Positions 8,448 to 17,139 of a stretch of 60,033 bases of DNA are shown in pieces. The stretch's first letter is position 1; the number at the start of each line of letters is the position of its first letter. The notes below the pieces were generated by a model, which worked only from the letters and a program-made list of their open reading frames with translations, ran no database searches and was not told the DNA's origin. Origin of the DNA: Ignavibacteriales bacterium (GTDB lineage Bacteria; Bacteroidota; Ignavibacteria; Ignavibacteriales; Melioribacteraceae); assembly GCA_003599395.1 (NCBI GenBank), contig QZJX01000009.1, forward strand, positions 1-60,033, written 5' to 3'. The position numbers were made by a program, and so were the translations under genes.

Positions 8448-9199
8448 AAGCAGTTAGAATTATATTGTTTGTCATATTGCTTTCATTAGCTGCACAAGAA
8501 ATTCAAGCTCAATCAACTATTCCATTTCCCAAAATTGGAATTGATGTCGGTCAAGCTCAAAGTGGTGAAGATGTTTCTACAACTTTACAAATCTTACTTT
8601 TACTTACTGTTTTATCTCTAGCACCATCTATTCTTATAATGACCACTTCTTACTTAAGAATAATTATAGTTTTTCATTTCTTGAAAAATGCTTTAGGTAC
8701 ACAACAAATGCCACCCAGCCAACTTTTGGCGGGAATTGCATTGTTCATTACATTTTTTATTATGGCACCGACTTGGTCTAAAGTTAACGACATAGCTTTA
8801 AAGCCTTTGATGGACGGTGAAATGACTGTTGAACAGGCTTATGATGCCGGTGTTGAACCGATAAGAGAATTTATGTTTACTCAAGTACGAAATGAAGATT
8901 TAGAATTATTTGTCGGTTTGGCTAACATCGAACAACCGGAAGATAGAAATGATTTACCGACATACATCTTAGTCCCGGCTTATGCACTGAGTGAGCTAAG
9001 AGCAGGATTTATTATCGGGTTCTTTTTGTTTATACCATTTGTGATGATCGACCTTATAATCGGAAGTATTTTGCTTTCGATGGGTATGATGATGATACCT
9101 CCGATGATGATTTCTCTTCCATTCAAAATTTTACTTTTCATATTGGTTGACGGTTGGAATCTAATTGTTGCATCTGTTGTGCAAGGAATATTAAAATGA
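8444..9199 (+). CDS. fliP: Flagellar export gate protein FliP
   Basis: FliP is the main subunit of the helical FliP5Q4R1 export gate in the inner membrane. It has a cleavable-type signal peptide (ending near 'AAQEIQAQS'), as FliP proteins usually do. Family signatures follow: 'LLTVLSLAPSILIMTTSYLRIIIV', 'QMPPSQLLAGIALFITFFIMAP', and a C-terminal 'IPFVMIDLIIGSILLSMGMM' plus 'MMISLPFKILLFILVDGWNL'. At 251 residues it is the usual size. It starts in an ATGA overlap with fliO and ends in an ATGA overlap with fliQ. Confidence 0.97.
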   Translation: MKAVRIILFVILLSLAAQEIQAQSTIPFPKIGIDVGQAQSGEDVSTTLQILLLLTVLSLAPSILIMTTSYLRIIIVFHFLKNALGTQQMPPSQLLAGIALFITFFIMAPTWSKVNDIALKPLMDGEMTVEQAYDAGVEPIREFMFTQVRNEDLELFVGLANIEQPEDRNDLPTYILVPAYALSELRAGFIIGFFLFIPFVMIDLIIGSILLSMGMMMIPPMMISLPFKILLFILVDGWNLIVASVVQGILK

Positions 9200-9462
9200 C
9201 AGAAGAATTAGTTATAGAAGTATTGACCGAGGTTTTCTACACAGTATTTATAATACTTTTACCAATACTCGGTGTTTCATTAGTCGTTGGTATTGCAATC
9301 TCAATTTTCCAAGCAGTTACCTCAATTCAAGAAATGACATTAACATTTGTACCAAAAATTTTATTCACCGCAGTGATGATTGTGTTTTTGATACCATGGA
9401 TTTTAGACAAGTTGATAAGTATAACACTAAAACTGTTTAATATAATGGTGACAATTGTATGA
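9196..9462 (+). CDS. fliQ: Flagellar export gate protein FliQ
   Basis: This is an 88-residue protein of two membrane helices with FliQ signatures: 'LPILGVSLVVGIAISIFQAV', 'TSIQEMTLTFVPKI' and 'PWILDKLISITLKLF'. The start is taken at ATG 9196, inside the ATGA overlap with the fliP stop, giving MTEELVIEVLTEVF, as in homologues. A TTG at 9154 would add a cysteine-rich, non-homologous stretch read from fliP in another frame. The stop overlaps the fliR start. Confidence 0.95.
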   Translation: MTEELVIEVLTEVFYTVFIILLPILGVSLVVGIAISIFQAVTSIQEMTLTFVPKILFTAVMIVFLIPWILDKLISITLKLFNIMVTIV

Positions 9463-10235
9463 TGAGTGAAATTCTTGTTACCCATTTTATGATATTTCTT
9501 TTCATCTTTGTACGCATTATTACCGTTTTCGTAACAGCTCCGTTATTCAGCAATAAAGCATTCCCTAGTATGGCAAAAGTTTCCTTAGCTCTCGTTATTT
9601 CCTATTTAATATTTACTTTTATAGATAAGTCAAGTGTGCAATTGGAAATCACAATTTGGTTTATAGCCACCAACGTAATTAAAGAAATTATAACCGGGGC
9701 GCTTATTGGTTTTAGTGTCACATTGGTTTTTTACGCAATATCATTCGCCGGAACCATTATCGGTTTTGATATTGGTCTTGCCATGGCTCAGGTATTTAAT
9801 CCGACAGAAGAAACAAATAATAACGTACTTGGCGAATATCTTTACATTCTTGCAATACTCGTTTTAATATTAATAGATGGTCACCATTATATAATTCGCG
9901 GTGCTGTTTATTCGTTTACTATAATTCCACTTGGGCATTACACTATTAATGCCGAAGTGTATGATTACTTGGTGAAAATGGGTGCAATGGTTTTTGTACT
10001 TGCTGTAAAAATTGCATCTCCAATATTGGTTTCCTTTTTCCTCGTTCATATCGCCGAAGGAATCATGGCAAGAGTAATTCCGCAAATGCAAGTTTTCTTT
10101 GTTACTTATCCCCTTAAAATTGGATTAGGTATTGTTCTCTTAATGGTTACAATTCCATTGTATTTACACATGATTAAAAATCTACTACATCTTTATGAAG
10201 AAAAGTTATATCAACTAATTCAGTATATGAGTTAA
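9459..10235 (+). CDS. fliR: Flagellar export gate protein FliR
   Basis: FliR caps the FliP5 ring in the export gate. The 258-residue protein has about six hydrophobic segments and FliR signatures: 'RIITVFVTAPLFSNKAFPSMAKV', 'EIITGALIGFSVTLVFYAISF', 'GTIIGFDIGLAMAQVFNP' and 'PILVSFFLVHIAEGIMARVIPQM'. The Pro-Gln-Met after the arginine is typical. Two ATGs in tandem (9459 and 9462) overlap the fliQ stop; either could be used. flhB begins 3 nt after the stop. Confidence 0.95.
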   Translation: MMSEILVTHFMIFLFIFVRIITVFVTAPLFSNKAFPSMAKVSLALVISYLIFTFIDKSSVQLEITIWFIATNVIKEIITGALIGFSVTLVFYAISFAGTIIGFDIGLAMAQVFNPTEETNNNVLGEYLYILAILVLILIDGHHYIIRGAVYSFTIIPLGHYTINAEVYDYLVKMGAMVFVLAVKIASPILVSFFLVHIAEGIMARVIPQMQVFFVTYPLKIGLGIVLLMVTIPLYLHMIKNLLHLYEEKLYQLIQYMS

Positions 10236-10238
10236 GAA

Positions 10239-11321
10239 ATGGCCGAGCAACCGGGACAAGAAAAAACCGAACAACCTACGCAGAAGAAACTTGATGACGC
10301 CAGAGATAAAGGCCAAGTTGCTAAAAGTATGGAAATTTCTTCATTTACCGTATTTGGAACCGGTCTGTTAATTCTATTTCTATTTCAGGGTTTTATAGGA
10401 CAAAGATTATCTCAAATCTCTACTTCTGTTTTTTCTTCACTAAGCACTTTGGAACTGAGCTATAACTTAGTTCAAATGTACGCATTAAAGGGTGCGGGAT
10501 TTTTTTTCATATCGCTATCCCCTTTCTTTATTGGCATTCTTGTTTTAGCACTTGCAGTAAACTTGGCTCAAGTTGGAATAAAACTTTCACCTAAAGCTTT
10601 ACAGCCGAAATTTGAAAAACTCGATCCGATTAAAGGATTAAAAAACAAAATATTCTCTTCCCGAGCATTGGTCGAGGCGCTTAAGTCAATATTGAAACTC
10701 GTGATGATCGGGTTGTTTACTTACATTTCATTAAGCACGTTAATTATTCAATCAACCAACTTGCTGGATCAATCAATAGAAGAAATAGTTGATTTTATGG
10801 CTGATGCAGCACTTTCATTTTTGTGGAAGATACTGATTGTTTACGCTGTTCTTTCGATTGCAGATTTTCTATTTCAGAAATACAAGTTTAAGAAAGACAT
10901 GATGATGACCAAGCAAGAAATTAAAGATGAGCATAAACAAACCGAAGGTGATCCATTTATTAAAGGGAAAATTAAAACCAAGCAGTTTCAAATGTCTCGT
11001 AACAGAATGATTATGGAAGTGCCGAAAGCCGATGTTGTTATTACAAACCCAACTCACTTTGCAATTGCTTTAAAATATGATTCGGCAAAAAATTCAGCAC
11101 CAATAGTTCTTGCAAAAGGTATGGATGAAGTTGCATTGAAAATAAAAGAAATTGCTCGTAAAAATAACATACCATTATATGAAGATAAGCCTTTAGCTCA
11201 AGCATTGTATAAAGCTTGCAACATCGGTGATGAAATTCCGGAAAAACTTTTTGAAGCTGTCGCAAAAATTCTAGCATTTGTATTCAAGGCTAAACATAGT
11301 AAGAGGAAGAGTATAGTATAA
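10239..11321 (+). CDS. flhB: Flagellar export specificity switch protein FlhB
   Basis: FlhB switches export from rod/hook to filament substrates after FliK signalling. The N-terminus is typical ('EKTEQPTQKKLDDARDKGQV'). Four membrane segments span about residues 35-210. The C-terminal cytoplasmic domain contains the autocleavage site NPTH at residues 270-273, followed by 'FAIALKY' and 'LAKGMDEVALKI'. The length of 360 residues is standard. The TAA shares its last base with the flhA ATG (11321). Confidence 0.97.
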   Translation: MAEQPGQEKTEQPTQKKLDDARDKGQVAKSMEISSFTVFGTGLLILFLFQGFIGQRLSQISTSVFSSLSTLELSYNLVQMYALKGAGFFFISLSPFFIGILVLALAVNLAQVGIKLSPKALQPKFEKLDPIKGLKNKIFSSRALVEALKSILKLVMIGLFTYISLSTLIIQSTNLLDQSIEEIVDFMADAALSFLWKILIVYAVLSIADFLFQKYKFKKDMMMTKQEIKDEHKQTEGDPFIKGKIKTKQFQMSRNRMIMEVPKADVVITNPTHFAIALKYDSAKNSAPIVLAKGMDEVALKIKEIARKNNIPLYEDKPLAQALYKACNIGDEIPEKLFEAVAKILAFVFKAKHSKRKSIV

Positions 11322-13372
11322 TGTTCAGCATCAATAAAAATAGCGATGTTATATTAGCATTTGGCTTGATCTTAATGCTGGGATTAATGCTAATTCCTCT
11401 ACCGGCAGTATTTTTAGATTTCTTTTTGGCGTTGAATATTTCGCTCGCTCTTTTAGTGTTAGTTCTATCTTTATACATAAAATCACCCTTAGATTTCTCA
11501 GTTTTCCCAGGATTACTCTTAATTCTGACTCTATTCAGATTGGCATTAAATATCAGTTCAACAAGATTAATATTAATAGATGGTTATGCCGGACAAGTTA
11601 TTGAATCTTTCGGGAGCTTTGTTGTAAGTGGAAACTTTGTTGTTGGTTTTATCATCTTTATGATTCTCGTTATTATCCAGTTTATTGTTATCGTAAAAGG
11701 TTCGGGAAGAATCTCTGAAGTTTCTGCACGGTTTACCTTAGATGCTATGCCGGGTAAGCAAATGGCAATCGACGCTGATTTAAGCTCTGGATTAATTTCC
11801 GAATCTGAAGCCAGATCAAGGAGAGATAACATTTCACGTGAAGCCGAATTTTTTGGCGCTATGGATGGCGCCAGCAAGTTTGTTAAGGGTGATGCTATCG
11901 CCGGGATTTTAATTAATGCTATAAACATTATTGGTGGATTTATAATAGGTGTTGCTCAAAAAGGAATGCCATTTACGGATGCTCTTCAAAGCTATACAAT
12001 TTTAACAATCGGTGATGGATTGGTTTCACAGATTCCGGCATTGGTTATTGCAACTTCTGCCGGTATGGTGGTTACACGAAGTGCTTCTGGATCATCATTG
12101 GATTCACAAATGAAGTTACAGCTTCTATCAAATCCTCGTGTGCTTGGTACACTTGCCGGTGTTGTTATGTTAATGGCTTTTGTTCCCGGGATGCCTATGA
12201 TTCCTTTCATGTTTATAAGTATCGCAGCGGGTGCCGGTTCATTTTTTACTAAGAAGAGTTTGAATAAAAAACAATTAGACATTACGGACAAAGAAGAGAA
12301 CGCCGAAGAAGAAAAAGAAGAGAATGTTGAGCAATATCTGCAAGTCGATCCGATCGAGTTAGAGATTGGTTATGGTTTAATTAGTCTTGTAGATGAAAAT
12401 GAAGGCGGAAATTTATTTGAAAAAATTTCATCAACAAGAAAATTTATTGCATTAGAATACGGAATTTTAATTCCCCCTGTTAGAGTTAGAGATAACTTAC
12501 AATTAGAACCGAATCAATACATTATAAAAATTAAAGGCAACATCGTCTCTTCGTTTGAAATTCATACTGACAGATGGCTTGCAATGAACAGCGGATTGAT
12601 TGACGAGGTACCGGATGGCATTCCTACAAAAGATCCGGCATTTGATCTCCCTGCTGTTTGGGTTAATAAGGAAGGCAAAGAAAAATCAGAAATTCTTGGC
12701 TACACAGTTGTCGATGCTATTTCTGTTTTAACAACTCATCTGCAAGAAACATTGAAGAAAAATTTTGATAAGATTTTAACAAGACAATCAGTTAAACAAT
12801 TATTAGAGAACTTGAAAAAAGATTACAATGCGGTTATTGAAGATATTAATCCGGAAGTTCTTCCGCTTGGAACAATACAAAAAGTACTACAAAATTTATT
12901 GCGAGAATACATTCCGATTAAAGATCTAGTCCAAATTCTTGAAGCGCTAATAGATTATTCAAAAGTCACAAAAAATATAGATGTATTAACAGAATATGCA
13001 AGACATGCAGTGGGGGATGTAATTGCAAATAACTTTAAGGATTATAACAATATTATTCACGCAGCTGCTCTTGGAGAAAAACTTGAACAACATATAATCT
13101 CATCAATAAAAGAACAGAAAGATGCTATACAAACTCTCGGATTGAATCCGAATTTATTAAATACACTTAAACAAAATATTGCAAGACTTATTGATAAGTT
13201 TACAAGTCTAGGTTATTCCCCTGTAATTATTACATCAGCAACAATTCGACCATACTTTTATAGATTATTTACTTCGAGTTTCCCGGAACTAGCCGTTATT
13301 TCTTATTCGGAATTACCTTCTCACATCGAACTCGAGTTAATTGATAAGTTAGAGGTTTCAAATGCAAACTAA
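11321..13372 (+). CDS. flhA: Flagellar export gate protein FlhA
   Basis: FlhA forms the nonameric export gate that binds chaperone-substrate complexes. About eight hydrophobic helices fill residues 8-320. The FHIPEP family signature is present in the first cytoplasmic loop (ARFTLDAMPGKQMAIDADL). The C-terminal cytoplasmic domain (~350-683) follows a charged, acidic linker. At 683 residues it has the normal length. It overlaps flhB by 1 nt and flhF by 11 nt. Confidence 0.97.
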   Translation: MFSINKNSDVILAFGLILMLGLMLIPLPAVFLDFFLALNISLALLVLVLSLYIKSPLDFSVFPGLLLILTLFRLALNISSTRLILIDGYAGQVIESFGSFVVSGNFVVGFIIFMILVIIQFIVIVKGSGRISEVSARFTLDAMPGKQMAIDADLSSGLISESEARSRRDNISREAEFFGAMDGASKFVKGDAIAGILINAINIIGGFIIGVAQKGMPFTDALQSYTILTIGDGLVSQIPALVIATSAGMVVTRSASGSSLDSQMKLQLLSNPRVLGTLAGVVMLMAFVPGMPMIPFMFISIAAGAGSFFTKKSLNKKQLDITDKEENAEEEKEENVEQYLQVDPIELEIGYGLISLVDENEGGNLFEKISSTRKFIALEYGILIPPVRVRDNLQLEPNQYIIKIKGNIVSSFEIHTDRWLAMNSGLIDEVPDGIPTKDPAFDLPAVWVNKEGKEKSEILGYTVVDAISVLTTHLQETLKKNFDKILTRQSVKQLLENLKKDYNAVIEDINPEVLPLGTIQKVLQNLLREYIPIKDLVQILEALIDYSKVTKNIDVLTEYARHAVGDVIANNFKDYNNIIHAAALGEKLEQHIISSIKEQKDAIQTLGLNPNLLNTLKQNIARLIDKFTSLGYSPVIITSATIRPYFYRLFTSSFPELAVISYSELPSHIELELIDKLEVSNAN

Positions 13373-14465
13373 AAAATATACTGCCGCCACATTAAAAGAA
13401 GCTACCGAAAAAATGAAAACTGAACTCGGAAGTGAGGCGATGATATTAAGCACTCGTATAATTGAACAACCTAAAAATGGAACTATCCAAAAATTATTTG
13501 AAGTTGTTGCCGGTTATGAAGAGGAGATCAAACAGTTAAATAAAATTCAGAAAATCACTAAGAATGCAGAAAGTCGCCCGAAGCCGGCATTAAAAGCGAG
13601 CACTGACCTTGAAGCAAGAAAATCGGCTGCAAAAAAGATACTTTCAAACGGATTATTCAATGAGAAAAAAAACGTTGACGATCTGAAGAAGGAAATACAG
13701 ACTGTAGTTGAAGTCTTACGTGAAAAAGATGTAAAAGATGATGTTATCAAAATGGTTATAGATTATTTAAAAAAATCAGAAAAATTTCTTTCTGTTAACA
13801 ACTTAGATGATTACGTAATTACCGGATTAGCGTCCTTGATAAAAACAAAAAACTTTTCTGTTGAAAAAAGAAAGACCGGTAAAGTTGTTAGTATTATTGG
13901 TCCAACCGGTGTTGGCAAAACAACATGCATTGCTAAACTTGCAGCTATCTCAAAAATAATTCACAACCTTGATATCGGAATTATATCAATTGATACATAT
14001 CGATTAGGTGCTATTGATCAACTTAGAATTTTCTCGGAGATCAGTAATGTTGATATGCTGGTTGCTTATGAGCCCGAAGATATGCCAAAGTTGATAGATA
14101 AACTAAAAAAGAAAGATTTGATTTTTATCGATACTACCGGAAGAAGTCAAAGAAACATTGGTGAACTCCAAAAGATGAAAGAGTTTTTATCTCAAATAAA
14201 AATCGATGAAACTTATTTGGCATTATCATTATCAAGTTCCTCAAAAAATCTAATTGATGCGGCGGATAAGTTCAGCATGTTTAATTATGATTCTTTTATT
14301 TTCACAAAAGTTGATGAAGCAGTTACTCATGGGAATATGGTAAATCTTTCCGTAAGAACACAAAAGCCTGTAATATATTTGACCAATGGACAAATAATTC
14401 CGGATGATATTTTATCAGCAGATCCTGAGTATGCAGCAACTTTGATTTATAATGGACATAACTAA
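13362..14465 (+). CDS. flhF: Flagellar biosynthesis GTPase FlhF
   Basis: FlhF is an SRP-type GTPase that sets the position and number of flagella, usually with FlhG. A short N-terminal region ('KKYTAATLKEATEKMKTELGSEAMIL') is the typical B domain start and is followed by a variable charged linker and an N domain. The G domain begins with the P-loop GPTGVGKTT at residues 180-188, then 'DTYRLGAIDQL', the DTTGRS switch and TKVD (G4). At 367 residues it is compact. It overlaps flhA by 11 nt and is followed 5 nt later by flhG. Presence of both argues for polar or otherwise controlled placement. Confidence 0.96.
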   Translation: MQTKKYTAATLKEATEKMKTELGSEAMILSTRIIEQPKNGTIQKLFEVVAGYEEEIKQLNKIQKITKNAESRPKPALKASTDLEARKSAAKKILSNGLFNEKKNVDDLKKEIQTVVEVLREKDVKDDVIKMVIDYLKKSEKFLSVNNLDDYVITGLASLIKTKNFSVEKRKTGKVVSIIGPTGVGKTTCIAKLAAISKIIHNLDIGIISIDTYRLGAIDQLRIFSEISNVDMLVAYEPEDMPKLIDKLKKKDLIFIDTTGRSQRNIGELQKMKEFLSQIKIDETYLALSLSSSSKNLIDAADKFSMFNYDSFIFTKVDEAVTHGNMVNLSVRTQKPVIYLTNGQIIPDDILSADPEYAATLIYNGHN

Positions 14466-14470
14466 TTGTC

Positions 14471-15316
14471 ATGTTTGATCAAGCTCAAAAACTGAGAGAC
14501 TATTATAATTCTCCGGTTTCAAAAAAAGCAAATAATAACCGTCAATTAATTTCTATAACATCGGGCAAAGGCGGAACAGGTAAAACATTTGCAGCGTTTT
14601 ATCTATCTCAATTTCTTGCTAAGCAAGGCTACAAAACTCTTCTTGTTGAATTTGATTTTAACCTTGGCAGTTTGTCCTACCATTTGAACATTAATCCTGA
14701 TGCAACGATTTGCGATCTCTTTTCCGGTTCTGCCTTGTTTGATGAAACAATAGTCGAAGTGGAAAACAATTACAGTATTATCTTTGGTGATAATGGCAAA
14801 CTTAATTTCCCAGAAAACAAAGTTGCTCACATTCGAAATTTCTTCGGTTATCTTAATAATAAAACAAATAATTATGATTATATAATTTTGGATAACGGAG
14901 CCGGAATAAGTAATGAAATATTTGAAACGATAAAGCACTCAACAATGAATTTAATTGTTACAACTCCCGATCCCGTTGCTGTTATGGATGCTTATGTAAT
15001 TCTAAAATTAATGACAAAAAATTCTATAGATATCCATAAAGGGATAATTATTAATAAATGTAAAAACCCTGAAGAAGGAAAAACAGCTTTCGAAAACTTA
15101 AGTAAAGCGAGCAAACATTTTCTTAAAGAAGATATCAATTTTGTCGGCTCAATAAGTAATTTCGATCTTACCAATTCGCTGCAATTAATAAGTTCTTCTA
15201 ACTTTAACGATACCCCAAACAGAAAATTATTTAGTGAATTTGAGCTCATATCTCAAGCAATTTCTAAAATCGGGCAAGTGGCTAATAATCACCAACCTAA
15301 TTTTATCCAGCCATAA
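14471..15316 (+). CDS. flhG: FlhG/FleN (YlxH)-type MinD-like ATPase, flagellar number regulator
   Basis: FlhG is a ParA/MinD ATPase that stimulates FlhF GTPase and restricts flagellar number. The N-terminal activating helix is visible (FDQAQKLRDYY, residues 2-12). The deviant Walker A is GKGGTGKT at 32-39. The usual VDAD box is replaced by EFDFNLGSLSYHLN, and the Walker B region reads 'YDYIILDNGAGIS'. C-terminal residues include basic and hydrophobic positions that could form the membrane helix. The length of 281 residues is normal. It directly follows flhF. Confidence 0.93.
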   Translation: MFDQAQKLRDYYNSPVSKKANNNRQLISITSGKGGTGKTFAAFYLSQFLAKQGYKTLLVEFDFNLGSLSYHLNINPDATICDLFSGSALFDETIVEVENNYSIIFGDNGKLNFPENKVAHIRNFFGYLNNKTNNYDYIILDNGAGISNEIFETIKHSTMNLIVTTPDPVAVMDAYVILKLMTKNSIDIHKGIIINKCKNPEEGKTAFENLSKASKHFLKEDINFVGSISNFDLTNSLQLISSSNFNDTPNRKLFSEFELISQAISKIGQVANNHQPNFIQP

Positions 15317-15402
15317 AAAATCAATTTTTTAGCTTAAAAACGAACATTATCAAAACTATTTAATGGTACAATCTTTGTCTTTTAGTAACAAAGGAGAAAG
15401 AA

Positions 15403-15627
15403 ATGAACAAAATAGTACTAAATGTTGGGATCTTGGTTTTTTCACTTTCGCTAATTTATTTCGGCCAACGCAACCTAGAGTTTACGGAAGTATTACTCCG
15501 ATCATTTGTTATGTTCGTTTTTTCAACCCTTGCACTCGCGGTTATAACAATTTTATTTATAAAATCAATTAACCGCACAACAACAAAAAAGAATGCTGAA
15601 ATAGCTAGAAACATAACTAGGAAGTAA
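15403..15627 (+). CDS. Small two-helix membrane protein of unknown function
   Basis: This 74-residue protein has two hydrophobic segments (about residues 4-20 and 31-53) separated by a short polar loop, and a basic C-terminal tail (SINRTTTKKNAEIARNITRK). It has a good ribosome site (AAAGGAG about 8 nt before the ATG) and ends 2 nt before fliA, so it is probably translated with fliA. No family is recognised. Its position between flhG and fliA suggests a role near the flagellar base or in sigma-factor control, but that is context only. Confidence 0.7.
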   Translation: MNKIVLNVGILVFSLSLIYFGQRNLEFTEVLLRSFVMFVFSTLALAVITILFIKSINRTTTKKNAEIARNITRK

Positions 15628-15629
15628 AA

Positions 15630-16250
15630 ATGTCAAACACAGATTTGTGGTCAGAATATAAGAAGTCACCAAATTTTGAACTCAAAAAAGAGATTGTGAT
15701 AACATACTCAAATCTGGTTCATTATGTTATCCACAATTCCAAATTTATCAACTACGATATATTTGATGAAAAAGATTACTTCCAATTTGGTATTGAAGGA
15801 TTAAGCGAGGCTATTGACAGATTTGATCCTGATTACGGCACAAAATTCGAAACTTATGCACTTCAAAGAATCCGTGGTAAAATAATTGATGAAATAAGAA
15901 AAGTACAAAGCAAATATCGAGTTCAGACAAATTCAAACATTCTTGCAACAAATCTATCATTAAACAAAAGTGTTTCGGATGACGAAAGTTTTATGCTTTA
16001 TGAAGTAATTCCGGACGACAATGAAGAACCCGACGAAACCTTAGAAAATCTAGAAGCAAAAGAATTATTAGTCGAAGCATTACAAAAACTAGAAGAAAGA
16101 GATAGACTAATTATAACTCTCTATTATTACGAACATCTTAACTATAAAGAGATAGCACAAATTTTAGGAATTACAGTTTCACGAGTATCACAAGTTCACT
16201 CAAAAATAATTGACAAACTCAGATCAAAATTAGCGCACTTGAATGATTAA
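15630..16250 (+). CDS. fliA: RNA polymerase sigma-28 factor FliA (flagellar sigma)
   Basis: FliA directs transcription of late flagellar and chemotaxis genes. Region 2 is clear: 'YFQFGIEGLSEAIDRFDPDYG' followed by 'FETYALQRIRGKIIDEIRK', a motif specific to FliA/WhiG sigmas. Region 4 ends with the helix-turn-helix 'LNYKEIAQILGITVSRVSQVHSKIIDKL'. At 206 residues it is shorter than E. coli FliA (239), mainly in the linker. It overlaps the next gene by 8 nt. Sites resembling its promoter consensus occur at four places later in the window. No FlgM anti-sigma gene is visible here. Confidence 0.95.
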   Translation: MSNTDLWSEYKKSPNFELKKEIVITYSNLVHYVIHNSKFINYDIFDEKDYFQFGIEGLSEAIDRFDPDYGTKFETYALQRIRGKIIDEIRKVQSKYRVQTNSNILATNLSLNKSVSDDESFMLYEVIPDDNEEPDETLENLEAKELLVEALQKLEERDRLIITLYYYEHLNYKEIAQILGITVSRVSQVHSKIIDKLRSKLAHLND

Positions 16251-17124
16251 TTTAAACGAAGAAATAGAACTTAAACGAGTAATCTATTATCGCCATTTAT
16301 CAAGGATTAGAAATCTTCCTTCGGTTCCGACATTAATGATGGAAATATCAAGATTACTCGAAGACCCAAAAACAAGCGCTGCCGAGTTAGGCAGAATTAT
16401 TTCAAAAGACCAGGCAATGGTTGCAAAAGTATTGATGGTGGCAAACTCACCACTTTATGGTATTCCACGTAAAGTATCAACGGTAGAATTTGCAATCGTT
16501 ATTCTCGGATTCAATCATATTAAAAATATTGTGGTAGCTCTTTCCGTAATGGATGCTTTCAAAAACGGTGAAAATAAAAATTGGAATAAAAATAAATTCT
16601 GGACTCATTCACTTGCTACGGGAGTTCTGTCGAAAAGAATAGCAGCAGATTTAGGTTACAAACGAACCGGCGAGGCATTTACTGCCGGTCTTCTACATGA
16701 TTTAGGAATCTCAGCTATACAAAGATATTTCAACAAAGAATTCAATGAGATTGTTAATCTAGTTGAAACAGAAAAAGTTAGATATGATGTTGCAGAAAAA
16801 GCCACTCTTGGTTTAACCCATTCCGAAATCGGACAATTTTTAATTAAAAACTGGAATCTTCCCGATTTATTAGGCGATGCTGTAAGATACCATCATAATC
16901 CGTCAGAAGCAGAAGAAGATAAAATTTTACCGTCTATAATTCACTTAGCGGATTATATGACACAGAAGTATCAACAAGGAAATTTTGATTGGGACGAAAA
17001 CATAACATTTGATAAGGAAATAATTCACAACCTTTCATTTGGTGATGTCTCATATCTCAACTCATTTGTTGAATCATACAAAGAATTATTTACAGAACAT
17101 ATAAACACTATTCAACTTTACTAA
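16243..17124 (+). CDS. HDOD-domain signalling protein (copy 1)
   Basis: The protein is a single HDOD domain of 293 residues. Signature stretches are 'LPSVPTLMMEISRLLEDPKTS', 'VAKVLMVANSPLYGIPRKVS', 'AIVILGFNHIKNIVVALS' and 'GEAFTAGLLHDLGISAIQRYF'. The HD pair (LLHDLG) and a later 'RYHHNPS' are retained, so metal binding is possible, although HDOD proteins usually lack phosphodiesterase activity and act as protein-interaction modules. It starts inside fliA. A close paralogue follows. In other bacteria HDOD proteins beside flagellar genes affect flagellar number or signalling; here the role is inferred from context. Confidence 0.9.
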   Translation: MINLNEEIELKRVIYYRHLSRIRNLPSVPTLMMEISRLLEDPKTSAAELGRIISKDQAMVAKVLMVANSPLYGIPRKVSTVEFAIVILGFNHIKNIVVALSVMDAFKNGENKNWNKNKFWTHSLATGVLSKRIAADLGYKRTGEAFTAGLLHDLGISAIQRYFNKEFNEIVNLVETEKVRYDVAEKATLGLTHSEIGQFLIKNWNLPDLLGDAVRYHHNPSEAEEDKILPSIIHLADYMTQKYQQGNFDWDENITFDKEIIHNLSFGDVSYLNSFVESYKELFTEHINTIQLY

Positions 17125-17139
17125 GAAAGAGTTTATGAT

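Noticed and set aside
15317-15344. AAAAAAT-CA-ATTTTTT palindrome after flhG as a terminator
   Set aside because: The stem is all A-T with a 2-nt loop, and no proper U-run follows.
15370-15377. AATCTTTG as a Bacteroidota -7 box before the small membrane gene
   Set aside because: It has one mismatch and no -33 element, and the operon may read through from flhG.
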